Shown: piece by piece, positions 8,085 to 17,069 of the stretch | Layout: the number at the start of each line of letters is the position of its first letter | Position numbering within the stretch: position 1 is the stretch's first letter | Source: Tannerellaceae bacterium | Lineage (GTDB): Bacteria > Bacteroidota > Bacteroidia > Bacteroidales > Tannerellaceae | Direction: 5' to 3' | Assembly: GCA_031266215.1 (NCBI GenBank) | Contig: JAISBL010000024.1 | Span: forward strand, 1-53,217 | DNA length: 53,217 nt | The notes under the pieces: model-generated | Seen by the model: the letters and a program-made list of their open reading frames with translations, nothing else | Told to the model about the DNA's origin: nothing | Databases searched by the model: none | Translations under genes and position numbers: made by a program

Positions 8085-9554
8085 ATGCTCAACATTCGTT
8101 TTATCATCAGGATGCTGGGGGCGATGTTCCTGCTTGAGACGCTCTTCATGCTCCCCGCGGCCGGGGTGGCCTTCTTTTACGATGAAGCCGACGCGCGTCC
8201 GTTACTGCTTTCTTCGGCAATCCTCTTCTCTGCCGGACTACTGTTTTACCTGTCGGGGCGTCGCGCCGACGAGCAGGAGGCGGGTTATCGCGAGGGCATG
8301 ATGGTGGTCGCCCTCACCTGGACGCTGCTGTCGCTCTTCGGCATGCTGCCGTTTTATCTGGGCGGATATATCGATAACATTACCGACGCTTATTTTGAGA
8401 CCATGTCGGGCTTCACCACAACAGGGGCGAGCGTACTGCGTAACGTAGAGTCGCTGCCGCACGGCATCCTCCTGTGGCGCAGTCTGACGCAGTGGCAGGG
8501 CGGGATAGGCGTGGTGGTGTTCACCGTAGCCCTGCTGCCGCTGTTCGGCGGAGGGGCGTCGCAGATGTTCGACGCCGAGACTACCGGCAGGGGTATTGCC
8601 CACGAACGTTTCCGTCCGCGGGTGACGCAGGTGGCCAAACGCCTGTCGGGGGTATACCTGCTGCTCACCGCCCTGCTCAGCGCCTTGTTATGTATGGGGC
8701 CTATGGAGGTTTTCGACGCCGTCAACCACGCTCTGACCACTGTCTCTACCGGCGGTTACTCTACTAAGAACGCCAGCGTCGGATACTGGCATTCGTCCTA
8801 TACCGAGTACCTTATATCGGCGTTCATGCTTGTCGGCTCGGTCAGTATGACGCTGCTTTACTTCTTCTTCAGGGGCAATGTCAGGAAATTGTACGCCGAC
8901 GAGGAGCTGCGCTGGTTCCTGCTTATCATACTGGTCTCGGTCGGCGTAACGGCGGCGTGGATCATGTCCGGCAGCCGCGCCGGCGAGGGCGTGGGCGTTG
9001 AAGAGTCTTTCCGCCTGTCGCTGTTTCACGTAATATCGATCATTTCCTCCACAGGGTTCGCTACGACGGATTACCTCTCGTGGGGGTCCTTTTTCTGGTT
9101 CATAGCTCTCATCCTGATGTTCATCGGCGGCTGCACGGGTTCTACAAGCGGAGGGCTGAAGGTGGGGCGGTTTATTATCATACATAAGAACCTGTCCAAC
9201 GTCTTTATCAGGCAGATGCACCCCAGCGCCGTTCTGCCTGTGCGAATGAACCGGCATGTGGTCTCGGCCGATAACGTGTACCGCTGCCTGGCCTTTACCT
9301 TTGTATACATGTCGCTCATCGTCGTTGGCAGTCTGGTACTGACGTGTAACGGGTCTGACTTTGACGGTGCGATAGGGGCTACTCTCTCTGCCATCAGTAA
9401 CATCGGGCCCGGACTGGGAGATCATGGCCCGGCGGGTAACTATGCCGATATGCCGGGGCTTTCAAAATGGACGCTTTCATTCCTCATGATGGTTGGGCGG
9501 CTTGAAATATTTACGGTATTGACTATCTTACTGCCCGGCTTTTGGAAACAATAA
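8085..9554 (+). CDS. trkH: Trk potassium channel-forming membrane protein TrkH
   Basis: TrkH forms the potassium-conducting pore in the inner membrane. The 489-residue protein is strongly hydrophobic, with about ten membrane segments arranged as four membrane-pore-membrane repeats. The four selectivity-filter loops are visible: GFTTTGASV, TVSTGGYS, SSTGFAT and SNIGPG. A conserved pore-lining loop, GGCTGSTSGGLK, follows the third repeat. Its position directly after trkA gives the complete uptake system. There is no obvious terminator after its stop; a separate promoter for kdsB starts within its last bases. Confidence 0.95.
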   Translation: MLNIRFIIRMLGAMFLLETLFMLPAAGVAFFYDEADARPLLLSSAILFSAGLLFYLSGRRADEQEAGYREGMMVVALTWTLLSLFGMLPFYLGGYIDNITDAYFETMSGFTTTGASVLRNVESLPHGILLWRSLTQWQGGIGVVVFTVALLPLFGGGASQMFDAETTGRGIAHERFRPRVTQVAKRLSGVYLLLTALLSALLCMGPMEVFDAVNHALTTVSTGGYSTKNASVGYWHSSYTEYLISAFMLVGSVSMTLLYFFFRGNVRKLYADEELRWFLLIILVSVGVTAAWIMSGSRAGEGVGVEESFRLSLFHVISIISSTGFATTDYLSWGSFFWFIALILMFIGGCTGSTSGGLKVGRFIIIHKNLSNVFIRQMHPSAVLPVRMNRHVVSADNVYRCLAFTFVYMSLIVVGSLVLTCNGSDFDGAIGATLSAISNIGPGLGDHGPAGNYADMPGLSKWTLSFLMMVGRLEIFTVLTILLPGFWKQ

Positions 9555-9574
9555 GCCGTTTTTTTTTACTTTTG
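9541..9574 (+). promoter_or_regulatory. Putative kdsB promoter
   Basis: TTTG at 9541-9544 and TACTTTTG at 9567-9574 match the two Bacteroidota promoter boxes, with a 22-base gap that is slightly wide. The predicted start lies about 12 bases before the kdsB ATG. The -33 box overlaps the end of trkH. Confidence 0.45.
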
Positions 9575-9593
9575 AGCCTAAAATATACTACTC

Positions 9594-10343
9594 ATGAGAT
9601 TTATTGGAATCATCCCGGCCCGCTACGCCTCTACACGTTTCCCTGGGAAGCCCCTTGCAGATATGAAAGGAAAGCCTATGATACAGCGTGTATACGAGCA
9701 GGTGCATGACGTGCTTGACGCTGTATGCGTGGCTACCGACGACCGCCGCATAATGTCGGCCGTCAAAGCTTTCGGGGGGAATGTGGTGATGACTTCAGCC
9801 ATGCATAAGAGTGGGACCGACCGTTGTTATGAGGCTTATACAAAGGTGGGACGGGGATATCACGTGATAGTAAACATTCAGGGCGACGAGCCTTTCATCG
9901 GGGCTGATCAGATAGAAACGCTCAAATCCTGCTTTTCGGACATCTACGTACAGATAGCCACACTGGTGAGGCCTCTTCGCGCCGGCGACAGGTTCGAGGC
10001 CGCCTTATTGTTTAACCACAACTCGCCCAAAGCAGTCCTGAACAAAAACAATGAAGCCATATACTTCAGCCGCTCCGTCATTCCTTATTTCCGCGGTAAG
10101 GTTCATACCGAATGGCTGTCAAATCATACTTATTACAAGCATATCGGACTGTATGCCTATCGTGCTGATGTGTTGAGGGAAATAACCCTGCTGCCGCAGT
10201 CGCCCCTTGAAATAGCCGAGGGCCTCGAACAGCTCCGCTGGCTCGAAAACGGCTACCGTATAAAGGCCGGCATCACTCATCAGGACACCGTGGGCATAGA
10301 CACGCCCGAAGACCTCGAACATGCCCTGACCCTCCTTAAATAA
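9594..10343 (+). CDS. kdsB: 3-deoxy-manno-octulosonate cytidylyltransferase (CMP-KDO synthetase)
   Basis: KdsB activates KDO with CTP to give CMP-KDO, the donor used to build the lipopolysaccharide inner core; it acts in the cytoplasm. The 249-residue length is typical. Diagnostic motifs are IIPARYASTRFPGKPL at the N-terminus (nucleotide binding), VCVATDD, NIQGDEPFI (metal and substrate binding) and KHIGLYAYR. The C-terminal part contains the usual LEQLRWLENGY and VGIDTPEDL. Its presence indicates a normal Gram-negative outer membrane with KDO-containing lipopolysaccharide. It is convergent with a GNAT gene across a hairpin at 10349-10375. Confidence 0.96.
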   Translation: MRFIGIIPARYASTRFPGKPLADMKGKPMIQRVYEQVHDVLDAVCVATDDRRIMSAVKAFGGNVVMTSAMHKSGTDRCYEAYTKVGRGYHVIVNIQGDEPFIGADQIETLKSCFSDIYVQIATLVRPLRAGDRFEAALLFNHNSPKAVLNKNNEAIYFSRSVIPYFRGKVHTEWLSNHTYYKHIGLYAYRADVLREITLLPQSPLEIAEGLEQLRWLENGYRIKAGITHQDTVGIDTPEDLEHALTLLK

Positions 10344-10348
10344 CCCAT

Positions 10349-10375
10349 GCCCGCGCATGACGGCATGCGGTGGGC
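10349..10375. terminator. Bidirectional hairpin between kdsB and the GNAT gene
   Basis: CGCATG (10354-10359) pairs with CATGCG (10364-10369), flanked by GCCC (10349-10352) and GGGC (10372-10375). It sits between two convergent stop codons. No T-run follows on either strand. Confidence 0.5.
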
Positions 10376-10381
10376 GGCGCG

Positions 10382-10867
10382 TTACTCCAGGTACTTTCTC
10401 CAGTAATACATATCAGGCGAAACGGCCTCGAAGCCAAGACTACGGTAGAGGCTTTGAGCCACGCGATTATCCTTCCTCACCTCAAGCGTCACACGCGAAG
10501 CGCGCCTCGAGGCAGCCTCGGCGATGATGCCGTCGAGCAGCATCCGGCCGACGCCACGCCCGCGGTAATCTGGGCGGACTATCACATCGTGTATATTGAC
10601 CATCGGGCGGGCCGTGAAGGTGGAGAAGTTCTCAAAAGCCACCAGTAATCCCACATACTCCCCGCCGGCAACGGCAAGAAGGACAATGGAAGACGGACGT
10701 GTACTCAAACCTTCGATCAAACCGGCCTGTTCGGCCTCCGTCAGGGGAACGCCCCCACCCATTCCGTCATTTATATATACGTTTATCAGGTCAACGACCG
10801 CCCGCCTGTGCGACTGATCGGAATAATCGCAGGCCGTGATGTTAATGTTAGTTGTTTCTGCTGTCAT
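10382..10867 (-). CDS. GNAT family N-acetyltransferase
   Basis: This 161-residue protein has the single-domain GNAT fold. The acetyl-CoA pyrophosphate-binding motif appears as RPDYRGRGVGRMLL after the strand VNIHDVIV, and the closing motif is NRVAQSLYRSLGFE. These enzymes transfer an acetyl group from acetyl-CoA to an amine. The acceptor cannot be told from sequence: RimI-like protein acetylation and small-molecule acetylation are both possible. There is no signal or membrane segment. It stands alone, convergent with kdsB. The upstream sequence GAAGTACTTTTA on the minus strand is only a one-mismatch -7 box, so its promoter is uncertain. Confidence 0.8.
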   Translation of the reverse strand: MTAETTNINITACDYSDQSHRRAVVDLINVYINDGMGGGVPLTEAEQAGLIEGLSTRPSSIVLLAVAGGEYVGLLVAFENFSTFTARPMVNIHDVIVRPDYRGRGVGRMLLDGIIAEAASRRASRVTLEVRKDNRVAQSLYRSLGFEAVSPDMYYWRKYLE

Positions 10868-11195
10868 ATCAGATAAGTGTTTTTACCATATCAATATCAT
10901 CTTAAATCATTCGTTTATCAGCCCGTAAAAGTACTTCTTTTCCCTGCAATTTTCACCCTTTGGGATGACTGACGGGCATTGCCACATCCGGCGGGCAGGG
11001 CGGTGCGGATTGACGGCAGACACGCACAGGCAGTAGCGAAGGCTTATTCTGGCTCACCCTCCGTAATTGTGGAGGCGTTTATACCCAGTACTGCGCCCGG
11101 TTACGCACATTTGACGCCCACTACGTCAGCACACCTGAATATTGAGGCCCTAAGGACTTAAAGTCTTAAAGACTGCACGACAAGAGGCAATGGCG
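10868..11195. other. Intergenic stretch with no supported feature
   Basis: About 330 bases lie between the GNAT start and the right arm of the inverted repeat. The short open frames here are not conserved-looking. I see no RNA gene or tandem array; a small GACTTAAAGTC palindrome near 11155 is the only structure noted. Confidence 0.5.
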
Positions 11196-11342
11196 TCAAA
11201 AGAGTAGCGGGCGTCTTTCCCCGGATTCACCCGGAGGAAAAGACGCCCGCCCCGAAAAACGCAAATCTTCACATGTTAAGGAAGGCTCTGGGTATTACTC
11301 CAAATTGGTTTTATATTATTGTTGAATGCAGCGTACCGGTAA
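11196..11342 (-). repeat. Right arm of the ~146-bp long-range inverted repeat
   Basis: Its reverse complement matches 329-474, covering the last codons of the fimbrillin gene, its 3' untranslated region and the hairpin. About 93-95% of bases agree by eye. The mismatches are scattered single bases. Confidence 0.85.
11207..11250 (-). terminator. Strong hairpin after the fimbrillin-FISUMP gene
   Basis: The minus strand repeats the GCGGGCGTCTTT / AAAGACGCCCGC stem found at 422-465, about 65 bases after the stop codon of the 11316-13292 gene. It is preserved in both copies, although the adjoining coding sequences differ. Confidence 0.6.
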
Positions 11343-13292
11343 ACCCCAGGAGCGGTTAACTGATCCTCCGTTGCCTATATTCTGGTTTATCTGAAGAAAG
11401 AAGCACAGCGAACCAGCACCGTTAAGGCCGGCTGTCCATGTGGTTGCAATATAGGTGTTACCAGCACCCGAAAACGCAGTTCCGTTATAATACCCTCTTG
11501 GCGCAAAATAAAGATACTCACCTGTATCACCGGTAAACCGGAACCTTTTATCATTATTGGCGTCGATGATCACAGCCTTACCACCATAAAGAGGCTGGCA
11601 CTCTGTCCATGTAGGGACCCTCCAACCGTCTGGGCAGGGCCCCTGCTCTCTTTCGCCCGACCAGAGAGCGTCATTCCTCGGAGCTGTCAACCAGTCACCC
11701 GAGAGACTGGCAGCAGCGTTGCCAATAGCTTTATTTGTGTATTCTTCACTTTCAGCGACCTCAAGTGTAACAGGGCCGTGTACTCTTGTCAGCGCTTTGC
11801 CCGGCCCTTCCTCAGGATACAGCGGAGTATTGCGGCCCCACTGGAAATGATAACCGCCCTGCGCCAGGGTTGCAATAGAGTCAGTAGACACAGCCACTTC
11901 GGTAGCGCCCACGTTAACCGGCGCCCAGTATATTCCGCCGGCAAGCACCGGCTTGAGCCCGGCTTGTATCTCATACCTTGGGTCGGTATAATCCGGCACG
12001 CTTATAATGCTGACGGAATCCTTATCGCCGGTTGTACCTGTGAGCCTGACTTTGAGGTCAACGGGCACTTTCGTTATAGGCAGACTGATAGTGACAGTGC
12101 TCATGTAGCCGGAAGAGTAAGTCATAGGTACCGGTTCGCTGATGCCGACGCTGATAGCTCCGGCATGCGTACCGTGAAGGGCCTCAATCTCGCCGAGAGT
12201 AGGTTTGGCTTCTGTCGCACTCACATAATACAACTGTGCGGATGCAGCGCCGGTAGCATCTGAATAATCCACTATGCTGTAACCGTCACTGTTGGTGCTG
12301 GTGCTGACTCCATTGCTGGAGGAAACAACAGGATTAAACCCAATAGAGACGCTTCCCTCTTCGAAGGTAGGCAGGTTATCGGTATCGGTCCAGTCGGCAA
12401 CCACAAGTTTAAAGGTCAGGTCGGAGCCTGTTGCACTCTGGGTGACCATTATCCGGTACAGCTTGTTGGCGTCTACCGGCTGACTGGCGGCAAGGGGGAT
12501 AGAGTACGTTTTGTTATTGGCCGTGACGGTAATAACCGTACCAGAACTGCCTGCACCAAGTGTAGTGGGATAGAGGTAGAAGCTCTTACCGGTGTTAGCC
12601 AAAGCTGTTCCCGCGATCTGATAAGTAAGTCCACCTGCGTTGGGAGCGGCGACGGTGGTGTTGTGATCCAGTACCTTACCCGTTGGAGCGGCATTGGTGA
12701 TTCTCACATTAGTAATATCGATACCATCTGCAATAACGTCAAACCTTGCCACACGCCGTTTGAGCGATACATTGATTTCATTGGTCTGGCTTTCGATATC
12801 CGTTACTTTTACGTATGGCTGACCGGAGGCCAGAGCGTTAGACATCACAAAAGGAGCCGCGAGCGGTGAGCCGGTGGTGTAAGGCGTCGTAACGGCTGAA
12901 GCCAGTACGCCAATTAACTCCCCTGAGTTAATAGAGGGCAGTGAATGGCTGGCAGGAACTTTGACGAAGACAAACCGTCTTTCCCCCGAGCCGGCGACGG
13001 AGACTGTGAACTTTCGCCCTGTGCTTTCCGGCGTACCTTCGCTGTAGGTACGCGTAGTGCGGCTGATGAATTTATCATCCGCGTCAAACATGTAAATGCC
13101 GAGGACATCATTATCGGCGCCGTTTTCGGCGCCTTCACCGGCGGCATAAGTAACTGCCCTCCCGGCATCGGGAAGGATGAAGGCGAGCCGTCCCTTTTCG
13201 ATAGTTACGCCTCCTTCTTCAGGATCGCCTGCTCTGCTGCAGGCGGAGGTGGCGATGATGGTCGCCACGAGAAAAAAACCAAGATGTTTCAT
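11316..13292 (-). CDS. Fimbrillin-like (Mfa2/FimB-type) lipoprotein with C-terminal FISUMP-like domain
   Basis: The 658-residue product begins with a lipoprotein signal, MKHLGFFLVATIIATSAC, putting the lipidated cysteine at residue 18. Residues ~30-320 form a fimbrillin-like beta domain (GRLAFILPDAG, SLKRRVARFDVI, GKSFYLYPT). That domain is clearly homologous to the N-terminus of the 50938-52620 protein. A middle beta region follows. From about residue 450, GGIYWAPVNVGAT, YHFQWGR, GPCPDGWRVP and the final LPVRCIQQ give a FISUMP-like C-terminus shared with the partial gene at 1-356. It is probably an outer-membrane-anchored fimbrial anchor, tip or adhesin. The ATG at 13292 is chosen because a longer frame adds nine residues that spoil the signal peptide and lie past the -7 box. 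Confidence 0.85.
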   Translation of the reverse strand: MKHLGFFLVATIIATSACSRAGDPEEGGVTIEKGRLAFILPDAGRAVTYAAGEGAENGADNDVLGIYMFDADDKFISRTTRTYSEGTPESTGRKFTVSVAGSGERRFVFVKVPASHSLPSINSGELIGVLASAVTTPYTTGSPLAAPFVMSNALASGQPYVKVTDIESQTNEINVSLKRRVARFDVIADGIDITNVRITNAAPTGKVLDHNTTVAAPNAGGLTYQIAGTALANTGKSFYLYPTTLGAGSSGTVITVTANNKTYSIPLAASQPVDANKLYRIMVTQSATGSDLTFKLVVADWTDTDNLPTFEEGSVSIGFNPVVSSSNGVSTSTNSDGYSIVDYSDATGAASAQLYYVSATEAKPTLGEIEALHGTHAGAISVGISEPVPMTYSSGYMSTVTISLPITKVPVDLKVRLTGTTGDKDSVSIISVPDYTDPRYEIQAGLKPVLAGGIYWAPVNVGATEVAVSTDSIATLAQGGYHFQWGRNTPLYPEEGPGKALTRVHGPVTLEVAESEEYTNKAIGNAAASLSGDWLTAPRNDALWSGEREQGPCPDGWRVPTWTECQPLYGGKAVIIDANNDKRFRFTGDTGEYLYFAPRGYYNGTAFSGAGNTYIATTWTAGLNGAGSLCFFLQINQNIGNGGSVNRSWGLPVRCIQQ

Positions 13293-13316
13293 ATTGAATA
13301 ATTTTAAATTACATAA

Positions 13317-13324
13317 CAAAGCTA
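13317..13324 (-). promoter_or_regulatory. -7 box for the fimbrillin-FISUMP lipoprotein
   Basis: The minus strand reads TAGCTTTG, matching TAnnTTTG, 25 bases upstream of the ATG at 13292. A TTTG lies about 25 bases further upstream, slightly too far for an ideal -33 box. The identical octamer precedes the next fimbrillin gene at 14593-14600. Confidence 0.5.
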
Positions 13325-13819
13325 CTGTATATCAACCGAATACCCTCAACAAAACCATCACATAAGATCATCTCTGCCGTGCTATTCCCGCCCCGATAGT
13401 TCACCATTCCCGGCCTCAGACAGGTACAAACATTCACCATACCAACCCGCGCATATTTCCGCCATCGCCGGCGACGCCAACAGACTATTGCAGACCAGTC
13501 TTTTAACCCATAATCAGATAAACCCGTAAACAGCAGTCTGCGATGGACGAATCACCCCGGCAGAAAGCTAAAAACATAGAGGCATAAGGCATCTCTTATC
13601 CGAAAGCCACGGCAAAACACACCCCTGTTGAACAGCTTTGCAGTTCAGCAAGTGTTGTGCTGCTCTGCCCCGAGCTGCGCCCTGAAGGACAGGGGTCCGC
13701 CGGTAACAAACGGAATATTGACAGAAATTACCGGAGTATTAAATGCGCCTGCTCTGGGTTTTTATTTTGAAAAGTAAGCCCTCTCTTTATATATTTCTTC
13801 AAAAAGAGCCGGCCCCGGG

Positions 13820-13911
13820 ATAAAGCGGCTGTCCGGTAAAATATGTGCTTTTATTCATGTGATATTTTTGTTGTCTGCAGGTACAAAGTTATCGCTAAAA
13901 GGACTGATATT
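13820..13911. repeat. Direct repeat D1 flanking the 21-bp array (left copy)
   Basis: About 92 bases starting ATAAAGCGGCTGTCCGGTAA and including GCAGGTACAAAGTT recur at 14356-14450 with roughly 80% identity. The two copies lie on either side of the 21-bp array in the same orientation. The ~500 bases between the fimbrillin promoter and D1 (13330-13819) show no supported gene. Confidence 0.75.
13863..13870 (+). promoter_or_regulatory. -7-like box in D1 pointing into the 21-bp array
   Basis: TATTTTTG matches TAnnTTTG and would start transcription about 50 bases before the array. A reverse-strand match TAACTTTG lies at 13884-13891, so D1 could act divergently. No good -33 box accompanies either. 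Confidence 0.35.
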
Positions 13912-13922
13912 TCATGTTTTAT

Positions 13923-14345
13923 GAGAAAACAAACCCATCCCACGAGAGATGAAACCCATTACACAAGGGATGAAACCAATCTCATGAGGGATGAAACCAA
14001 TCACACGAGGGATTAAACCTATCACACGTGAGATGAAACCAATCACACTATAAGATAAACCCATCCCTCGAGAGATTGAACCCATCCCACGAGAGATGGA
14101 ACCTATCACACGAGAGATGAAACCTATTACACGAGAGATGAAACCAATCACACGAGAGATGAATCAATCACACGTGAGATGAAACCTATCACACGAGAGA
14201 TGAAACTCATCTCACGAGAGATGAAACCCATCACACGAGAGATGGAACCCATCATATGAGAGATGGGTTTATTTTTGCGAAAAATGGAATTCATTTCACG
14301 TGGGATGGAATTTATCTCACGTGGGATGTGGATTCATTTGACGCT
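13923..14345. repeat. Tandem array of 21-bp repeats (about 16 good copies plus degenerate ones)
   Basis: The unit is GAGATGAAACC-x-ATCACACGA. Copies are contiguous at 21 bases, except one 20-base copy near 14160. Copies after about 14262 are degenerate. Each unit boundary carries an imperfect dyad of the form ATCTC-acga-GAGAT. Because 21 is a multiple of three, one minus-strand frame stays open as degenerate heptads, but the 20-base copy breaks it and no start or promoter supports translation. Confidence 0.9.
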
Positions 14346-14355
14346 AAATAAAAAA

Positions 14356-14450
14356 ATAAAGCGGCTGTCAGGTAAAACTATGCACTTTTGTTAATGTGAT
14401 ACTTTTGTTTCCCGCAGGTACAAAGTTGTTACTAAAAGGGTGATACTCCA
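14356..14450. repeat. Direct repeat D2 flanking the 21-bp array (right copy)
   Basis: This is the second copy of the D1 sequence, starting ATAAAGCGGCTGTCAGGTAA and including GCAGGTACAAAGTTG. It retains a -7-like box, TACTTTTG, at 14400-14407. It lies about 350 bases upstream of the next fimbrillin gene. Confidence 0.75.
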
Positions 14451-14592
14451 TTACGGGAATATCAGCCCTTAATTATTAAGAAAATTATGTTTTTATCAGA
14501 TAGTGTTTTTTGTAAAATGTATTATTAGTTATGCAAAGCAGACATATGTATATTTTTTAACCGTTATTCTTTTTTTTGTCTATTCATTTTAC

Positions 14593-14600
14593 TAGCTTTG
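14593..14600 (+). promoter_or_regulatory. -7 box for the fimbrillin/T9SS operon
   Basis: TAGCTTTG matches TAnnTTTG and is identical to the box of the neighbouring minus-strand fimbrillin gene. The expected -33 position is a T-rich run (TTTT) rather than TTTG. A start near 14607 implies an unusually long leader of about 190 bases before the ATG at 14801. Confidence 0.45.
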
Positions 14601-14800
14601 CGACAAATCAGGGTTTAAATGATGAATAATAATCTGTTATAATCAGACGAAATGATAACCGTGCATTTTGTTGAATATGACAGAGAAATAGACAGAAGAC
14701 ACATGAAAACGGATAACTAATCTTTTTCTGCTGTTTTAGGAGTTTTAGCTATTAGGGAACGATTTTTAAATAGGAGAAATTATTAAATAAAAAGGGAAAC

Positions 14801-17044
14801 ATGAAGAAATGGAGCATTTGCATAATGGCATTGCTGGTATCGGCCTGTGCTTCGGATGAGACAATTGTACCTGGTGCGCTTATTCTGCCGCAACAGCCAG
14901 GTGATTTGTCTATTCGTATTTCATTCCCGGAAAGTAGCTCGGCCACAAGGGCATTAACCGTGGATGATGAGAAAAAGATAGAAAGTCTTAAAATTTTTGT
15001 TTTTACCGACGCCGGTGCACCGGGAATAAGCCGCGACGATAAATATGTATACATGATAGATGTCCACCAGGACAGTATCAGAGGGAATGCGACAGCCCGG
15101 ACAGTGAATGTTGCAATTAAGAAACTTCTCCCCGGGGATCCGATACAACGTTTTGTGCTTGTGGCAAACATGCATAATACGCCGGGCATCAGCCTCAATT
15201 TAACAGAAGACGTTTCAACGGAGGAAGACCTTATTGAGCAACTCCGCTTCTCCGCTACTGCAAGGTGGGGTACAACATTGGCCGAAAATGATCCTGCAAA
15301 GTTTTTCCCCATGTGGGGAACGAGCATTTTTTACGATGCCAACGGACTTCTGACAGCTTCGCCCATATTGGTGGATATGACCCGCGCATTAGCCGGGATA
15401 GAGGTAGGAGTAGACATCAACAACCCGGAGGCGGGAGATCCTGCGATAGGATTCGGTTCTGTCTTTGTGATAGATAGTGTATATATATGTAACGTGAATG
15501 ACTCGGCATACATCGCCCCTGCCGATTGGAAAAAGCATATAAATACCAAAAAGGCAGATATAGGATATAAATTCCCATCCAATGGGCTCAGGCTGGAGCG
15601 AAGCATATATGTCCCCGGTACCGACTCATTGATTATAGTCAGCGGAGACACTACGCACCTGCCGCCTTTCCTGGTGCTCAAAGCAAGATATTACAACGGA
15701 ACACCTTATTATTACCGCATAGACTTTACGCGAAACAATGAATATATACCCCTGTTGCGAAGCAATAAATACGTTATCAATATAACCGGCATACGTTCCA
15801 CAGGTTACGAAACGTTTGCCGAAGCCCGCAACGCACCCGTACTCCCGCTCAACCCCAACCTGGTACTCGACGGTACAGATCCTGTAACAAAGAATATCAA
15901 CGACATTATTTATCTCGATAAATATTGGCTGGGAAGCGAGGCCACTGACGTAAAGATGGACTGGAACACACAGGGGGCAGTTATCAGGGTAGCTACATCT
16001 TACCCCGGAGGCTGGACGGCAAAGCTTACCGCTACCTCCCCGGACTTTAGCTGCAGCGCCAACAGCAATCTTAACACAGTGACAGTTTCTCCTATATCAT
16101 TTAATACGACAGGACTTGCCCGCACAGTAACGGTAGAACTCTCGGCCGGCACCCTCAGGCAGTACATTAATGTGACACAAAGCCCCGGCTCAAATACGTA
16201 TGTGGTGAGAAAGGGAGACGTTGTTACCATACATAAGTCGTCTGCCAATATAGATGGCGTAAACAGGGCCGGCTATATTACAAGTGCAAATCAGCGGTCT
16301 ATAAATAGTAGCAATAACATCAACCTGCTGACTGTAGATAATGGCGGATATATTACATTCATGGCCCCTAACCAGCCGGATATCATAACCGTTACAGCAG
16401 GTAATGGCGGCGGCAACACCCTATGGGCCTGGACTGTCTGGGTGGTAGACGATATTAATTATTTTGAAGACCCGGCCGGTCAACGGCATTATAACGGGCA
16501 TACCTTTATGGATAGAGACCTGGCCAATGGGCTACGCTACCAGTGGGGACGTAAAGACCCTGTCGTGCTCCCCGCCGGACTGACCATTGCACCTGCACCG
16601 GCGAATATGAATGAGCAGGAAGCCGTTAAAAACCCATTCACATTCTATACCAGCCAGGCATCTCCGTTTGACTGGATGACCGCCGGCCAGAATAACAACC
16701 TCTGGACGACTATCGACGGCGAAAAAGGCCCGTACGACCCCTGCCCCTTCGGCTGGCGCGTGCCTCCTGCAGAAAATAATGAAGCCTCGCCCTGGACAGG
16801 TTTTACCAACGGGAAAAACGGTATGAATATTGACAATACGGGCGGACTTAGCGGTTCGGACGGCACAACGCCACTCGCCGGACGACTCATCTGGGGAGCT
16901 TCGGCACGTGGAACCGAGGCTTACCTCTACGACGCCGCTTCAGGCTCCCATAAAAGCGCCCGCCGATCAGCCGCATACCCTGTACGCTGCATGCGCGATG
17001 CTAAATATCCGGGCGGCTCATTAATAGTGAATACAGGCATTTAG
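14801..17044 (+). CDS. Fimbrillin-type lipoprotein with C-terminal FISUMP-like domain
   Basis: The 747-residue protein starts with a lipoprotein signal, MKKWSICIMALLVSAC, with the lipidated cysteine at residue 16. An N-terminal fimbrillin-like domain follows, recognisable from LSIRISFPESSSATRAL and the strand LKIFVFTDAG. The middle contains YWLGSEATDVKMDWN and BACON-like beta segments ending TLRQYINVTQSPG (about residues 380-470). From about residue 560 a FISUMP-like module shows LRYQWGRKDP, DPCPFGWRVP and YPVRCMRD. It is probably a surface-exposed fimbrial subunit or tip. The T9SS protein gene begins 25 bases after its stop, suggesting one transcript. Confidence 0.83.
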   Translation: MKKWSICIMALLVSACASDETIVPGALILPQQPGDLSIRISFPESSSATRALTVDDEKKIESLKIFVFTDAGAPGISRDDKYVYMIDVHQDSIRGNATARTVNVAIKKLLPGDPIQRFVLVANMHNTPGISLNLTEDVSTEEDLIEQLRFSATARWGTTLAENDPAKFFPMWGTSIFYDANGLLTASPILVDMTRALAGIEVGVDINNPEAGDPAIGFGSVFVIDSVYICNVNDSAYIAPADWKKHINTKKADIGYKFPSNGLRLERSIYVPGTDSLIIVSGDTTHLPPFLVLKARYYNGTPYYYRIDFTRNNEYIPLLRSNKYVINITGIRSTGYETFAEARNAPVLPLNPNLVLDGTDPVTKNINDIIYLDKYWLGSEATDVKMDWNTQGAVIRVATSYPGGWTAKLTATSPDFSCSANSNLNTVTVSPISFNTTGLARTVTVELSAGTLRQYINVTQSPGSNTYVVRKGDVVTIHKSSANIDGVNRAGYITSANQRSINSSNNINLLTVDNGGYITFMAPNQPDIITVTAGNGGGNTLWAWTVWVVDDINYFEDPAGQRHYNGHTFMDRDLANGLRYQWGRKDPVVLPAGLTIAPAPANMNEQEAVKNPFTFYTSQASPFDWMTAGQNNNLWTTIDGEKGPYDPCPFGWRVPPAENNEASPWTGFTNGKNGMNIDNTGGLSGSDGTTPLAGRLIWGASARGTEAYLYDAASGSHKSARRSAAYPVRCMRDAKYPGGSLIVNTGI

Positions 17045-17069
17045 TTTTTAATTAATCTAATAAACAGAA

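Noticed and set aside
11196-11342. Insertion-sequence ends for the 146-bp inverted repeat
   Set aside because: No transposase lies between the arms and no target duplication is seen; the arms coincide with gene 3' ends, so duplication or gene conversion is a simpler explanation.
13912-14151. Small heptad-repeat protein on the minus strand
   Set aside because: The open frame follows from a 21-bp unit length; it is broken by the 20-bp copy, has no promoter on that strand at its start, and shows random-looking composition.
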